DNA of 64,000 bases from Xanthomonas sacchari. GTDB lineage: Bacteria; Pseudomonadota; Gammaproteobacteria; Xanthomonadales; Xanthomonadaceae. The position numbers were made by a program, and so were the translations under genes. How positions within the stretch are numbered: the first letter of the stretch is position 1; each line of letters opens with the position of its first letter. The notes below the pieces were generated by a model that had not been told where the DNA came from, did no database searches, and was given only the letters and a program-made list of their open reading frames with translations. Shown here in pieces: positions 48,822-59,727 of this stretch. Where the stretch lies: assembly GCF_040529065.1 (NCBI RefSeq), contig NZ_CP132343.1, forward strand, positions 124,001 through 188,000, given 5' to 3'.

Positions 48822-50798
48822 ATGCACGGTCTCAATCCTCCCCAACGCGCCGCGGTCCTGCATTGCGAGGGTCCGTTGCTGGTGCTGGCCGGCGCCGGCA
48901 GCGGCAAGACCCGCGTGATCGTGGAAAAGATCGCGCACCTGATCGCCAGCGGCCGCTACCCGGCCAAGCGCATCGCCGCGATCACCTTCACCAACAAGTC
49001 GGCCAAGGAAATGCGCGAGCGCGTGGCCAAGCGCATCCGCAGCGAGGCCGCCGATGGTCTGACCATTTGCACCTTCCACGCCCTGGGCCTGAAGTTCCTG
49101 CAGATCGAACACGCCGCGGTGGGCCTGAAGCGCGGCTTCTCGATCTTCGACGCCGACGATGCCGCCGCGCAGATCAAGGACCTGATGCCCGGCGCCAAGC
49201 CCGATGCCATCGAGGACGCCAAGAACCTGATCTCGCGCGCCAAGAACGCCGGGCTGTCGCCGGAGCAGGCGATGGCGGCCGCGCGCAGCAACCGCGAGCA
49301 GGAAGCGGCCAGCCTGTACGAGCGCTACCAGGCGCGGCTGAGCACCTTCAACGCGGTGGACTTCGACGACCTGATCCGCCTGCCGGTGCAGGTGCTGGAG
49401 GAGAACGAGGATATCGTGATGGCCTGGCGCGAACGCATCGGCTACCTGCTGGTGGACGAGAGCCAGGATACCAACGATGCGCAGTACCGCCTGCTGAAGA
49501 TGCTGGCCGGTCCGCGCGGCAACTTCACCTGCGTGGGCGACGACGACCAGAGCATCTACGCCTGGCGCGGCGCCAACCCGGAAAACCTGATGCAGATGGG
49601 CCGCGACTACCCGGCCCTGCAGATCATCAAGCTGGAGCAGAACTACCGCTGTTCCAACCGCGTGCTGCGCGCGGCCAATGCCCTGATCGCGCACAATCCG
49701 CACGAGCACCTGAAGACGCTGTGGAGCGACCAGGCCGACGGCGAGCGCATCCGCGTGTGGGAGTGCCGCGACAGCGAACACGAGGCGGAGAAGGTCGCCG
49801 CCGAGATCGCTTATCTGGGCACTGCCAAGCAGGTGCCGTGGAGCGACTTCTGCATCCTGTTCCGCGGCAACTTCCAGTCGCGGCCGCTGGAAAAAGCGCT
49901 GCAGATGGCCAGCGTGCCGTACCACATCACCGGCGGCACCGCGTTCCTGGAGCGGCAGGAGGTCAAGGACGTGCTGTCCTGGTTGCGCCTGCTGGTCAAT
50001 CCCGACGACGACGCGGCATTCCTGCGCGCGGTGCAGGCGCCGAAGCGCGAGGTCGGCGCGACCTCGCTGGCCAAGCTGGCCGAACTGGCTTCTGCCAAGC
50101 ACCTGCCGATGTCGCGCGCGGCCGAGTCGGTGGGCGCGCTGCAGCAGTTGCCGCCGCGCGCCGCCAACGGGCTGAGCGACTTCGTCGACATCCTGCACGA
50201 ACTGCGCGCGGCCTCGACCACGCTGTCCTCGGCCGACGTGGTGCGCCAGCTGGCCGAGCAGTCCGGGCTGATCCGCGAACTGCGCAGCCAGTGCAAGGAC
50301 GAAGCGAGTTTCCAGCGCCGCCGCGGCAACCTGGAGGAACTGGCCAAGTGGTTCGAGGGCGGCCCACGCGGCGCCACCGTCGGCGACCTGGCCGCGCAGT
50401 TGGCGCTGCTGTCGCGCAACGACAAGGACGACGGCGGCAACCAGGTGCGGATGATGACCATGCACGCGTCCAAGGGTCTGGAGTTCCGCTATGTGTTCAT
50501 CGTCGGCTGCGAGGACGGCGTGCTGCCGCACGAGGTCAGCCTGGAAGAGGGCAACCTGCAGGAAGAGCGGCGCCTGCTGTACGTCGGCATCACCCGCGCC
50601 AAGGAGCAGCTGTGGATGAGCTACAGCAAGCTCACCCGCAAGTTCGGCGAGCACATCCGGCTCAAGCCCAGTCGCTTCTTCGACGAGATCCCGGCCGAGG
50701 AAATGCAGCGCGACGGCGCCGACCCGGTGGCCGACGCAGCGCGCAAGAAGGAGCGCGCCAATGCGGGGCTGGCGGCGATCCAGGCGTTGTTTGATTGA
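48822..50798 (+). CDS. rep: ATP-dependent DNA helicase Rep
   Basis: A 658-residue superfamily 1A helicase that moves 3' to 5' and clears proteins ahead of replication forks. Walker A is [11 protein letters not shown] near residues 22-32. Other SF1 motifs are visible: [31 protein letters not shown], and near the end [14 protein letters not shown]. The N-terminus [12 protein letters not shown] is typical of Rep rather than UvrD. The ribosome-binding site AAGGGAAG precedes it. The downstream 480 bases hold only repeats. Confidence 0.97.
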   Translation: MHGLNPPQRAAVLHCEGPLLVLAGAGSGKTRVIVEKIAHLIASGRYPAKRIAAITFTNKSAKEMRERVAKRIRSEAADGLTICTFHALGLKFLQIEHAAVGLKRGFSIFDADDAAAQIKDLMPGAKPDAIEDAKNLISRAKNAGLSPEQAMAAARSNREQEAASLYERYQARLSTFNAVDFDDLIRLPVQVLEENEDIVMAWRERIGYLLVDESQDTNDAQYRLLKMLAGPRGNFTCVGDDDQSIYAWRGANPENLMQMGRDYPALQIIKLEQNYRCSNRVLRAANALIAHNPHEHLKTLWSDQADGERIRVWECRDSEHEAEKVAAEIAYLGTAKQVPWSDFCILFRGNFQSRPLEKALQMASVPYHITGGTAFLERQEVKDVLSWLRLLVNPDDDAAFLRAVQAPKREVGATSLAKLAELASAKHLPMSRAAESVGALQQLPPRAANGLSDFVDILHELRAASTTLSSADVVRQLAEQSGLIRELRSQCKDEASFQRRRGNLEELAKWFEGGPRGATVGDLAAQLALLSRNDKDDGGNQVRMMTMHASKGLEFRYVFIVGCEDGVLPHEVSLEEGNLQEERRLLYVGITRAKEQLWMSYSKLTRKFGEHIRLKPSRFFDEIPAEEMQRDGADPVADAARKKERANAGLAAIQALFD

Positions 50799-50874
50799 GA
50801 GCCGGGATTGGGGAGTTGGGACTGGGGATTCGTAACAGCGGGGTGTGCTGCGAGTGCCGGGGCTAGTCGGCTGT

Positions 50875-51007
50875 TCCTTCTCCCACCGGGAGAAGGTGCC
50901 CCGAAGGGGCGGATGAGGGTCCGGGCGAAGCCTCGTGCACTCACACTCCGCGAGTCGCTTCGCGCCGTACCCTCACCCCAACCCCTCTCCCGGGGGAGAG
51001 GGGCTTG
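50875..51007. repeat. ~130-bp multi-hairpin repeat element, copy 1
   Basis: The element starts with CCTTCTCCC/GGGAGAAGG (hairpin), continues with the perfect hairpin GCCCCGAAGGGGC and GGATGAGGGT, and ends with ACCCTCACCCCAACCCC followed by CTCTCCC/GGGAGAG and CTTG. It closely matches the element at 53575-53704, with a variable centre between. It lies in the 482-base rep-glyS gap, whose start also has GGGATTGGGGA-type repeats (50806-50832). Confidence 0.85.
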
Positions 51008-51101
51008 AGCAGGGGATTCACTGTTGGCTGCATGTGCACCGCGGATAGGGCCTAGTCAGGCGCTTCTTTAGTTTTGCTTTGGAGGTTGCCGGCGTTCGCT
51101 C

Positions 51102-51169
51102 GTCGCGACTGAAGTCGCTCCCACAGTGAGCTTGCGTGGAGACCCTGTGGGAGGGACTTCAGTCCCGAC
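51102..51169. repeat. REP pair 6
   Basis: Inverted REP pair with heads toward each other. The left copy, read on the minus strand, has GTGGGAGCGACTTCAGTCGC, and the right copy has GTGGGAGGGACTTCAGTCCC. The stems GCGAC/GTCGC and GGGAC/GTCCC are covariant versions of one hairpin. It is downstream of the glyS terminator. Confidence 0.85.
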
Positions 51170-51227
51170 GCATTGCGGTGTGCCGAAGCCAGTGGCGCCG
51201 CGCAGTGCCGCAGGAGGCTCCACCCGC

Positions 51228-51257
51228 AAACGAGAACGGGCCGCGCAGGCGGCCCGT
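51228..51257 (-). terminator. Hairpin terminator after glyS
   Basis: On the minus strand the 9-bp stem ACGGGCCGC/GCGGCCCGT with a CTGC loop is followed by TCTCGTTTG. The U tract is short and interrupted, so it is a moderate terminator for the glyQ-glyS transcript. Confidence 0.7.
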
Positions 51258-51280
51258 CTCTGGTTCGACACTGCTGGCGC

Positions 51281-53548
51281 TTAGGCCGACAGGTGCTCGA
51301 TCGCCGCGACGCTGCCGAGGCGGTCGCCCAGGCGCTTGAGCAGGGCCAGGCGGTTGCGGCGCAGCGCCGGGTCGTCGGCGTTGACCATCACGCCGTCGAA
51401 GAACGCGTCCACCTGCGGGCGCAGCCGCGCCAGGAAGTTCAGCACGGTGACGTAGTCGTGCTGGCGCAGCGCGCCGTCGGTCTCGGCGATCGCCGCTTCC
51501 ACCGCCTCGGCCAGCGCGCGCTCGGCCGGCTCGCGCAGCAGGCCCGCGTCGACCTGCGACGGAATCTCGCCCTCGGCCTTGCGCAGGATGTTGCGGATGC
51601 GCTTGTTGGCCGCGGCCAACGCCTCGGCCTCCGGCAACGCGGCGAAGGTGCCGATCGCGTCGATGCGGCGGTCGAAGTCGTACAGCGAGCCGAGCGCCGC
51701 CGTTGTTGCCGCTGTCGTAGGAGCGGCTTCAGCCGCGACCGAGAACAGCGCGGCCACTGCGTTGAACTGCGTTGCCGGGACACCCTTGTCGGTGTAGTAA
51801 CCGCGCAGGCGGTCGAGGATGAAGTCGAACAGTTCGGCCACCATCGGCGCCGCATCCAGTGTTGCGGCGGTCTGGCCGTGCTCGGCAAAGTGAGACTTCA
51901 GAACGTCGGCGACGAAACCACCGCTCGCGGAGGCGGTGGCAGCCGGGTTTGTGGTGGGTTGCCTCCCCGCTGCTTCCTTCTTCGGAGTGGTGGCGGCGAC
52001 AGCGAGGAGCGCCTGCAGCGTAGCGGCGGCAAGCAAATTGCGCAGATTCACATCAAACCCACTCTCAATCACCGTCCGCGCCAACCCCAGCGCATTGCGC
52101 CGCAGCGCGAACGGATCCTTGTTGCCGGTCGGCTTCAACCCTGCAGCGAACCCGCCGGCCAGCGTGTCCAGGCGTTCGGCGATCGCCAGCACCTTGCCCA
52201 GCGGCGACAGCGCGATGTCGTCGCCGGCGAAGCGCGGCTGGTAGGCCTCGTCGATCGCCAGGGCGATCTCGCTGGACTCGCCGGCGGCGAGCGCGTAGTG
52301 GCGGCCGGCGATGCCCTGCAGTTCCGGAAATTCGTTGACCATGCGCGATTGCAGGTCGTTCTTGCTCAGTTCGGCGGCGCGGCGCGCCTGCGCCGGGTCC
52401 ACGCCGACCTGCGCGGCGATCGCCTCGGCCAGCGCGGCCACCCGCTGCACCTTGTCGGCGATGCTGCCGAGCTTGGCCTGGTAGGTGACGCTGGCCAGGC
52501 CGGCGCCCATCGCCTCCAGGCCCTGCTTGAGGTCTTCGTCGAAGAAGAACTTGGCATCTGCGAAGCGTGGGCGGATCACCCGCTCGTAGCCCTTGGCCAC
52601 TTCGGCGACGTCGCGCGAGACGATGTTGGCGATGCCGATGAAGTGCTCGGTGAGCTTGCCGCCTGCATCGAGCACCGGGAAGAACTTCTGGTTGCTCTCC
52701 ATGGTCTCGATCAGCGCTTCCTGCGGCACCGCCAGGAATGCCGGCTCGAACCTGCACAGCACCGCCGACGGCCATTCGACCAGGTTCACCACCTGCTCCA
52801 GGTTGTCCTCGGCGATGCGCGCGCTGCCGCCGGCCTCACGCGCGGCCTGCTCGACCTCGGCGACAATGCGCGCGCGGCGCACGTCCGGGTCCACCAGCAC
52901 CTGCGCGGCCTGCAGTGCGGCCACGTAGTCGCCCGGCTGCGCCAGCGGCACCGGCGCGTCGTGCAGGAAGCGGTGGCCGCGGCTGTCGCGGCCGGCCTCC
53001 ACGCCGAACAGCGGCATCGGCACTACTTCGCTGCCGAACAGCAGCACCAGCCACTGCACCGGCCGGGCGAAACCGTAGTCGTGATCGCCCCAGCGCATCG
53101 GCTTGGGGATCGGCATCGCCGCGATCGCTTCGCGCAGGATCTCCGGCAGCAGCGTGGCGGTGCGCGCGCCCGGGTTCACCGCGCGGTGCACGAAGCGCTC
53201 GCCCTTGGCGTCGCTGGTGCGCTCCAGCGCGGTCCAGTCGATCCCGGCCTTGGCGGCGAAACCCTGCAGGGCCTTGGTCGGCTGGCCGTCCGCGTCCAGC
53301 GCGATGTTGAGGTAGGGGCCGAGCACTTCCGCGCGCTGCTCCGGCTGCTCGACGGCCACACCCGGCAGCAGCACCGCCAACCGGCGCGGCGTGGACAGCG
53401 GCTTGGCGTCGCCACGCTCGACCGCGATGCCGCGCTTCTCCAGCCCGGCGATCACGCCGTCGAACAGCGCCTGGGCCAGGCCCGGCAATGCCTTGACCGG
53501 CAGTTCCTCGGTGCCCAGTTCGATCAGCAGGGGAAGGTGTTGGCTCAT
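51281..53548 (-). CDS. glyS: Glycyl-tRNA synthetase beta subunit
   Basis: A 755-residue beta subunit of the alpha2-beta2 glycyl-tRNA synthetase, which recognises tRNA-Gly and is needed for charging. The N-terminus [18 protein letters not shown], the HD-like and anticodon-binding regions, and the C-terminal [22 protein letters not shown] are intact. It is about 65 residues longer than the usual 690. The excess sits near the C-terminal third: an Ala/Thr/Pro-rich stretch (about 512-545) and a segment at about 600-620 that includes a REP repeat translated in frame. It follows glyQ across a repeat-filled gap. Confidence 0.96.
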   Translation of the reverse strand: MSQHLPLLIELGTEELPVKALPGLAQALFDGVIAGLEKRGIAVERGDAKPLSTPRRLAVLLPGVAVEQPEQRAEVLGPYLNIALDADGQPTKALQGFAAKAGIDWTALERTSDAKGERFVHRAVNPGARTATLLPEILREAIAAMPIPKPMRWGDHDYGFARPVQWLVLLFGSEVVPMPLFGVEAGRDSRGHRFLHDAPVPLAQPGDYVAALQAAQVLVDPDVRRARIVAEVEQAAREAGGSARIAEDNLEQVVNLVEWPSAVLCRFEPAFLAVPQEALIETMESNQKFFPVLDAGGKLTEHFIGIANIVSRDVAEVAKGYERVIRPRFADAKFFFDEDLKQGLEAMGAGLASVTYQAKLGSIADKVQRVAALAEAIAAQVGVDPAQARRAAELSKNDLQSRMVNEFPELQGIAGRHYALAAGESSEIALAIDEAYQPRFAGDDIALSPLGKVLAIAERLDTLAGGFAAGLKPTGNKDPFALRRNALGLARTVIESGFDVNLRNLLAAATLQALLAVAATTPKKEAAGRQPTTNPAATASASGGFVADVLKSHFAEHGQTAATLDAAPMVAELFDFILDRLRGYYTDKGVPATQFNAVAALFSVAAEAAPTTAATTAALGSLYDFDRRIDAIGTFAALPEAEALAAANKRIRNILRKAEGEIPSQVDAGLLREPAERALAEAVEAAIAETDGALRQHDYVTVLNFLARLRPQVDAFFDGVMVNADDPALRRNRLALLKRLGDRLGSVAAIEHLSA
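51717..51739 (+). repeat. Single REP inside glyS coding sequence
   Basis: A perfect GTAG-headed REP, with stem GCGGCTTCAGCCGC, lies within glyS. On the minus strand it reads exactly from codon 604 and encodes VAAEAAP plus the start of Thr611. It is a single copy, not an inverted pair, and the reading frame is preserved. The surrounding residues, Ala/Thr-rich, are absent from typical GlyS. Confidence 0.9.
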
Positions 53549-53574
53549 GTGTCAGACCTTGCTAGCGGTTTTTC

Positions 53575-53704
53575 CCTTCTCCCTGCGGGAGAAGGTGCCC
53601 CGAAGGGGCGGATGAGGGTGCGGGCGCCTGGGGAGTCGGAGCACCCGGCTACTCGTGCCGGCGTACCCTCACCCCAACCCCTCTCCCGTGGGGAGAGGGG
53701 CTTG
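53575..53704. repeat. ~130-bp multi-hairpin repeat element, copy 2, in the glyQ-glyS gap
   Basis: Second copy of the element at 50875-51007, with the same GGGAGAAGG, GCCCCGAAGGGGC, GGATGAGGGT and CCCTCACCCCAACCCC blocks and a different centre. It occupies nearly all of the 158-base gap between glyQ and glyS, two subunits of one enzyme. It may stabilise or split the transcript. Confidence 0.88.
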
Positions 53705-53706
53705 CA

Positions 53707-54615
<909 letters not shown>

Positions 54616-54691
54616 CTCGCAGGGGGCCGGTTGAGGGGTGCGCTAGTATAGCGACCGACTCGCGGGGACTTCCGCGCACCGGACCTGGACC

Positions 54692-56512
54692 ATGGATTCG
54701 CGCCCTGCCGCGCCGCCCGCGTCGTCGCCCGCCGAACCCACCGTGGCCTTGCCGCCGGGCCGGTTGAGCTTCGAGCGCGTGGCCGCCGCGCTGCTCGCCG
54801 ACGGCCTGGTCGCACCGGCCGAACGCGGCCGCGTGCAGTTCTCGGCGCAGACTGCGCGCACTGCCAGCGACGTGCATCCGCTGGTGCTGCTGTCCAATCT
54901 GAAGCTCGCCGCGACCCGCCCGCCGGGCAGCGAACTGAGCCTGGAACGGCTGACCGAATGGCTGGCGCAGCGTTGCGGCCTGCGCTACCTGCGCATCGAT
55001 CCGACCCGGGTCGACGTGGCCGCGGTCACCGGCGTGGTCTCGCATGCCTACGCGCGCCGCCACCGCATCCTGCCGCTGGCGCTGCAGCCCGAGCGCCTGC
55101 TGGTGGCGACCAGCGAACCGCTGGCGCTGGACTGGCTGGGTGACGTGCAGCACCTGGCGCGGCGGCGCATTGAGGTGGTGGTAGTCAACCCGCTGGACCT
55201 GCATCGCTACACGATGGAGTTCTTCGGCGTGACCCGCTCGGTGCGCGGCGCCAAGGACGGGCGCACCGAGCAGAGCAGCGGCCTGCCCAGCTTCGAGCAG
55301 CTGGTGGAACTGGGCCGCGGCGGCGACGTCAACGCCGACGACCACCACATCGTGCACATCGTCGACTGGCTGCTGCAGTACGCCTACGAGCAGCGCGCCA
55401 GCGACATCCACCTGGAGCCGCGGCGCGAGGCCGGGCGCATGCGCTTCCGCATCGACGGCGTGCTGCACAAGGTGCTGGAAGTGCCGCCGGCGGTGATGAC
55501 CGCCATCGTCAGCCGCATCAAGGTGCTCGGGCGCATGGACCTGGCCGAGCGGCGGCGGCCGCAGGACGGGCGCATCAAGACCCGCTCGCCGGGCGGGCGC
55601 GAGACCGAGATGCGCCTGTCGACCATGCCCACCGCGTTCGGCGAGAAGTGCGTGATGCGCATCTTCGACCCGGATGCCGCGTTCAAGAGCGTGGACCAGC
55701 TCGGTTTCAGCGCGCAGGAAGCGGCCGGCTGGAACGCGCTGGTGGAGCGCCCGCACGGCATCGTGCTGGTCACCGGCCCCACCGGCTCGGGCAAGACCAC
55801 CACGCTGTACTCCACGCTCAAGCGCCTGGCCACGCCGGACGTGAACGTGTGCAGCGTGGAAGACCCGATCGAAATGATCGCCACCGAGTTCAACCAGATG
55901 CAGGTGCAGGCCAACATCGACCTGGACTTCGCCAGCGGCGTGCGCACCCTGCTGCGGCAGGACCCGGACATCATCATGATCGGCGAGATCCGCGACCTGG
56001 AAACCGCGCAGATGGCGGTGCAGGCCTCGCTGACCGGCCACCTGGTGCTGTCGACCCTGCACACCAACGACGCGCCCTCGGCGATCACCCGCCTGCTCGA
56101 CCTGGGCGTGCCGCACTACCTGGTCGCCTCCACCCTCAACGGCGTGCTGGCGCAGCGCCTGGTGCGCACCCTGTGCAGCCACTGCAAGCGCCCGCACACG
56201 CTGGAGCCGCACGAATGGGACGCGCTGCGCGAACCGGGCGAGGCCTTGCCCGAGACGCTGCAACCCTACGCCCCGGTCGGCTGCCTGGAATGCCGCCGCA
56301 CCGGCTACCTGGGCCGCGTGGGCCTGTACGAGCTGTTGCCGGTGACCCCGCGCCTGCGCACCCTGATCCGCGCCGACATGGACCTGGCCGGCTTCAGCCG
56401 CGCCGCCCAGGCCGAGGGCGTGCGCACGCTGCGCCGCGCCGGCCTGGAAAAGGTGGCCGCCGGGCTGACCACCATCGAGGAAGTGCTGTCGGTGCTGCCG
56501 CCGCGAGAGTGA
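54692..56512 (+). CDS. GspE/PilB-type secretion ATPase (orphan)
   Basis: A 606-residue hexameric ATPase of the type II secretion/type IV pilus family. The N-terminal GspE_N domain covers about 90-180. The ATPase core has Walker A GPTGSGKT at 362-369, the Asp box EDPIE and Walker B DIIMIGEIRD. A zinc-binding pair of CxxC motifs (CSHC and CLEC) lies near residues 498-530. No pseudopilin, GspF or GspD gene is nearby, so it must serve a system encoded elsewhere. It is divergent from glyQ. Confidence 0.92.
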   Translation: MDSRPAAPPASSPAEPTVALPPGRLSFERVAAALLADGLVAPAERGRVQFSAQTARTASDVHPLVLLSNLKLAATRPPGSELSLERLTEWLAQRCGLRYLRIDPTRVDVAAVTGVVSHAYARRHRILPLALQPERLLVATSEPLALDWLGDVQHLARRRIEVVVVNPLDLHRYTMEFFGVTRSVRGAKDGRTEQSSGLPSFEQLVELGRGGDVNADDHHIVHIVDWLLQYAYEQRASDIHLEPRREAGRMRFRIDGVLHKVLEVPPAVMTAIVSRIKVLGRMDLAERRRPQDGRIKTRSPGGRETEMRLSTMPTAFGEKCVMRIFDPDAAFKSVDQLGFSAQEAAGWNALVERPHGIVLVTGPTGSGKTTTLYSTLKRLATPDVNVCSVEDPIEMIATEFNQMQVQANIDLDFASGVRTLLRQDPDIIMIGEIRDLETAQMAVQASLTGHLVLSTLHTNDAPSAITRLLDLGVPHYLVASTLNGVLAQRLVRTLCSHCKRPHTLEPHEWDALREPGEALPETLQPYAPVGCLECRRTGYLGRVGLYELLPVTPRLRTLIRADMDLAGFSRAAQAEGVRTLRRAGLEKVAAGLTTIEEVLSVLPPRE

Positions 56513-56614
56513 GCGCTGGGCGCTTCCCAGACTCATGATCGCCAGTTATATGGCTATGCCGCCACCGCCGCGCGGCCTTGAACAATCCACGGCGACGGCG
56601 TCTAGAATCCCACC

Positions 56615-57385
56615 ATGCCGTTCGCTTCTCCCGTCCGTCGCCGTGCTGCACCCTTCCTGATCCTCGAAACCGGCGAACCGGTGGCGACGATGCGGCGCTA
56701 CGGACGCTTCCCGCACTGGATCCGCGTCGCTGCCGGCCTGGCCGAGCACGACACGGTGGTGGCCAATGTCGCCGCCGGGGAGGCCTTGCCGGCGCGGGAC
56801 GACTTCGCCGGGGTGATCGTCACCGGCTCGGCGGCGTTCGTCACCGACCGCGCCGACTGGAGCGAGCGCTCGGCCGACTGGCTGCGCGCGGCCGCCGAGG
56901 ACGGCACGCCGCTGCTGGGCATCTGCTACGGCCACCAGTTGCTGGCGCACGCGCTGGGCGGGGAGGTGGCCTACAACCCGGCCGGGCGCGAATCGGGCAC
57001 CGTGCATATCGAACTGCATCCGCCGGCGGCCGAGGATCCGCTGTTCGCCGGTCTGCCGGCGCGCTTCCCCGCGCATGCCACGCATCTGCAGACAGTGCTG
57101 CGCGCACCGGCCGGCGCCACGGTGCTGGCCCGCTCGGCACAGGACCAGTGCCACGCGTTCCGCTGGGGCGAGGCGACCTGGGGCGTGCAGTTCCACCCGG
57201 AGTTCGCCACCCACCACATGCGCGGCTACGTGCAGGCGCGCGCGGACTGTCTACGCAGCGCCGGACGCTGCGCCCGTACCATCGCCCGCGAGGTCAGCGC
57301 CGCGCCGCTGGCACGCAAACTGTTGCGGCGCTTCGTTCAGCACGCACGCGGGCAGCACAGCAGCGGCCAGGCAAAACCGCGATAA
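56615..57385 (+). CDS. Class I glutamine amidotransferase (GuaA-type N-terminal domain)
   Basis: A 256-residue stand-alone class I glutaminase domain. The nucleophile is in GICYGHQLLAHALGG and the catalytic His and Glu in WGVQFHPEF. This resembles the GuaA-like enzymes annotated as GMP synthase-type glutamine amidotransferases but lacks the ATP-pyrophosphatase domain. The C-terminal 50 residues are basic. The acceptor substrate is unknown. It is followed after 47 bases by a membrane protein on the same strand. Confidence 0.88.
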   Translation: MPFASPVRRRAAPFLILETGEPVATMRRYGRFPHWIRVAAGLAEHDTVVANVAAGEALPARDDFAGVIVTGSAAFVTDRADWSERSADWLRAAAEDGTPLLGICYGHQLLAHALGGEVAYNPAGRESGTVHIELHPPAAEDPLFAGLPARFPAHATHLQTVLRAPAGATVLARSAQDQCHAFRWGEATWGVQFHPEFATHHMRGYVQARADCLRSAGRCARTIAREVSAAPLARKLLRRFVQHARGQHSSGQAKPR

Positions 57386-57432
57386 TCTGTGCAGTCGCCG
57401 CGCTGTACGGCGTCTCCCACTTCGGATTGGCA

Positions 57433-58326
57433 ATGATCGAAATTCGCAAGCTGCCGGCCTCGGCCGGCGCGGAATGGCTGTTGGGTGGTGTGGCCCTGCT
57501 GCGGCGCGCGCCGTGGGCGCTGGGCCGGCTCGGGCTGATTTGGGGTCTGGCGACACTGATCACCCTGTTCCTGAGCGCGCTCCATCCGATCCTAGGCATG
57601 TTGGCGCAAATGCTGATGGGCCTGGCCGGGCCGTTGTTGTTCGGCGGGCTGGTATGGGCGGTGCGTGAGGTCGACCAGGGCCGTAGCGCCGAGCCGGCGC
57701 ACCTGCTGCAGGGCCTGCACGGCAGCCGTGCGCCTAACCTGCTGGTGGCGGTGCTGCCGCAGGCGATCGCCTTGTTAGCGCTGTCGTTCCTCGCCGTCGT
57801 GGTGATCCGTCCAGAGGGGTTGATGCAGCTGAACACGGTGATGCTCAAGCTCAACGAACTGGGCCAGTCCGGCGCGCAGCCTGATCCGAAGCAGGTGGAG
57901 GATCTGATCGCGACCCTGCCGGCGTTGCGCATCGTGATGTGGCTGATGCTGGTGGCAGTGGGTGTCGTCGGAGTGGTGCTGACCCTGTTCCTGTTTGCGC
58001 CGCAGGTCATGTTCGATGGCCGCAACGGCCTAGCCGCCATCGGTCACGGCTTGCGCGCCTGCTTGCACAACCTGCCGGCGATGCTGGTCTTCTTCGTGCT
58101 CGCCTTCCTCGCGATGTTCGCGCTTTACTTCGCACTGGCCGTGGTGATGCTTGTGCTGCAGTTGCTGGTCGGCACCACGATGGCGGCGCTGATCTTGCAG
58201 GTGCTGCAGATGGCGGTGCTGCCCCCAGCGATCGCCGGCATCGTGTACGTGGCCTGGAAGCAGATGTTCGTGCACGCCGACGATGCCGCAGCCGTCGCGC
58301 CGCCAGCGAATGTCATCGAAGCCTGA
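57433..58326 (+). CDS. BPSS1780-type integral membrane protein
   Basis: A 297-residue polytopic membrane protein with about six hydrophobic segments. It begins MIEIRKLPASAGAEWLLGGVALLRRAPWALG, a pattern seen in the BPSS1780 family, in which a short N-terminal IRKLPA precedes the first helix. A central soluble loop carries PDPKQVEDLIATLPA. Its function is unknown. The start at 57433 is right after the amidotransferase gene, so the two may be co-expressed. Confidence 0.82.
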   Translation: MIEIRKLPASAGAEWLLGGVALLRRAPWALGRLGLIWGLATLITLFLSALHPILGMLAQMLMGLAGPLLFGGLVWAVREVDQGRSAEPAHLLQGLHGSRAPNLLVAVLPQAIALLALSFLAVVVIRPEGLMQLNTVMLKLNELGQSGAQPDPKQVEDLIATLPALRIVMWLMLVAVGVVGVVLTLFLFAPQVMFDGRNGLAAIGHGLRACLHNLPAMLVFFVLAFLAMFALYFALAVVMLVLQLLVGTTMAALILQVLQMAVLPPAIAGIVYVAWKQMFVHADDAAAVAPPANVIEA

Positions 58327-58337
58327 TCGCGGCTGAC

Positions 58338-58637
58338 TCAGCGGCGCTCGCTGCCGTCGCCGGGCGTGCGCTGGGCCGCCCGCGGCATCGCCTGCAGTTC
58401 GTCGATCACCCGCCTGGGCGCGCGCAAGCGGATCTGCACGGGGAACGATTCGTACACGACGACGTCCTCCACCACGCCCTGCTCCTTCAGTTCCATGACC
58501 CGTGCCAGCACGGGGTCCGGGGATTGCGCGCTGCCGATAATCAGCGCGGATTCCAGCGGCTCGCGATTCGCGGCCGGCCCACTGCCCAGGCTGCAGCCCG
58601 CCAGCAGTAGCAGCGTCGCGGCAAGCATTCGTCTCAT
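58338..58637 (-). CDS. Small lipoprotein of unknown function
   Basis: A 99-residue lipoprotein. The signal MRRMLAATLLLLAGC ends at lipobox cysteine 15, and the mature part is an 85-residue domain with the stretch VMELKEQGVVEDVVVYESFPVQIRL. A GGAGGAGGTGGG ribosome-binding site is strong and fixes this start over the upstream ATG. It is convergent with the BPSS1780-type gene, 11 bases from its stop, and follows the serine protease on the same strand by 97 bases. Possible chaperone or inhibitor of that protease, by position only. Confidence 0.75.
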   Translation of the reverse strand: MRRMLAATLLLLAGCSLGSGPAANREPLESALIIGSAQSPDPVLARVMELKEQGVVEDVVVYESFPVQIRLRAPRRVIDELQAMPRAAQRTPGDGSERR

Positions 58638-58734
58638 CCCACCTCCTCCTGAATCGCGGGTTCGGCCAACGCCGTGGTGCGCAGTCCACCGCTGCACCAC
58701 GGCGGTATCACGCAGGATCGTCACCGTGCGCGCA

Positions 58735-59727
58735 TCACGGGTTGTCGGCGATCCAGTTCTGCAGCGTGTTGAAGACGGTACTGGTCAGCCGCGTCCCGCA
58801 GTTCTGGCTCGACGAGCCGGTGGTGTGGACGCCGCGGACCACGTAGCCGCTGTCGTAGATGCCGCTCCCGCTGTTGCCGCCGCTGGTGTCGATGGTGTAG
58901 CAGAGCCGGTAGGAGCCGCTGGTGGAGACGCCCCCGGACGCACTCCACATCGTTCCGAACGGCTTGTCGCCCGGATATCCGGTGATGGTATGGGTGCCTC
59001 CCGAGTAGGTGCCCCAGCCCGCATTGCCGCCATGGGGAGGCGTGCTCAGGACGATCAGCGCATAGTCGTAGTTGCTGTCGCCGTTGTTGAGCCACGCCGT
59101 CGTGGTGATGGCACGCGCCCACGTCGCCGTTCCCCACGGCTGGTAGCTGCCGTTCTGGGCCACCGTGAAGTCGAGGCTGGAGTACCAATTGCCAGCGCCG
59201 TCGGACACGCAGTGGCCGGCGGTCAGGACGTGCTTGGGTCCGATCAGCGTTCCGGTGCAGCCGATGCCGATGCGCCCGATGTGCCAGTACGGCGCGACGG
59301 TGGTGGTGGTTACCTGCACCCGCTCGTCGGTCCCGATCACCACGTTGGGGACGGCGCGGCCGTCACCGTGGTCGGTGGGACGCAGCGGCGGCGTGCCGGG
59401 CACGGAGTCCGGCAGGCGGCCGAGCAGTTCCATCGCCTTGATCGCCTCTTCGAAGAGTGCCACGTCCTCCGCGCTTGCCGGCGACGCGTACTGGTCGCCA
59501 TTGCGGGTGACCATCACCGCGCTCAGGCCGGCGGCCTTCTGTTGCGGGCTCTGCAGGCGCGTGTCCGTCGGGGGTGCCGTTTCCGCGGACACGCCGGTCA
59601 CCAGATTGTCGCCGTTGATGAACTTCGCTTTCCCGCCCAGTTTCTGGAACGATGGCGTAGCCGCGACCGCCGCGGTCGCCGCTGTCGATACCAGCAAGGT
59701 AAATCCCAGTGCAGCCAGACGTTTCAT
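58735..59727 (-). CDS. Secreted trypsin-like serine protease (S1B, V8-like)
   Basis: A 330-residue exported protease. A signal peptide (about 1-25, ending AAVAA) and a prodomain of about 100 residues precede the protease fold. The catalytic triad is visible as His in LTAGHC, Asp in NYDYALI and Ser in DTSGGNSGSG. Two or more cysteines may form disulfides. The motif TSGGNSGSG matches glutamyl endopeptidase/V8-type proteases rather than trypsin. The start at 59727 has AAGGAG ten bases before it. It is probably periplasmic or extracellular. Confidence 0.88.
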   Translation of the reverse strand: MKRLAALGFTLLVSTAATAAVAATPSFQKLGGKAKFINGDNLVTGVSAETAPPTDTRLQSPQQKAAGLSAVMVTRNGDQYASPASAEDVALFEEAIKAMELLGRLPDSVPGTPPLRPTDHGDGRAVPNVVIGTDERVQVTTTTVAPYWHIGRIGIGCTGTLIGPKHVLTAGHCVSDGAGNWYSSLDFTVAQNGSYQPWGTATWARAITTTAWLNNGDSNYDYALIVLSTPPHGGNAGWGTYSGGTHTITGYPGDKPFGTMWSASGGVSTSGSYRLCYTIDTSGGNSGSGIYDSGYVVRGVHTTGSSSQNCGTRLTSTVFNTLQNWIADNP

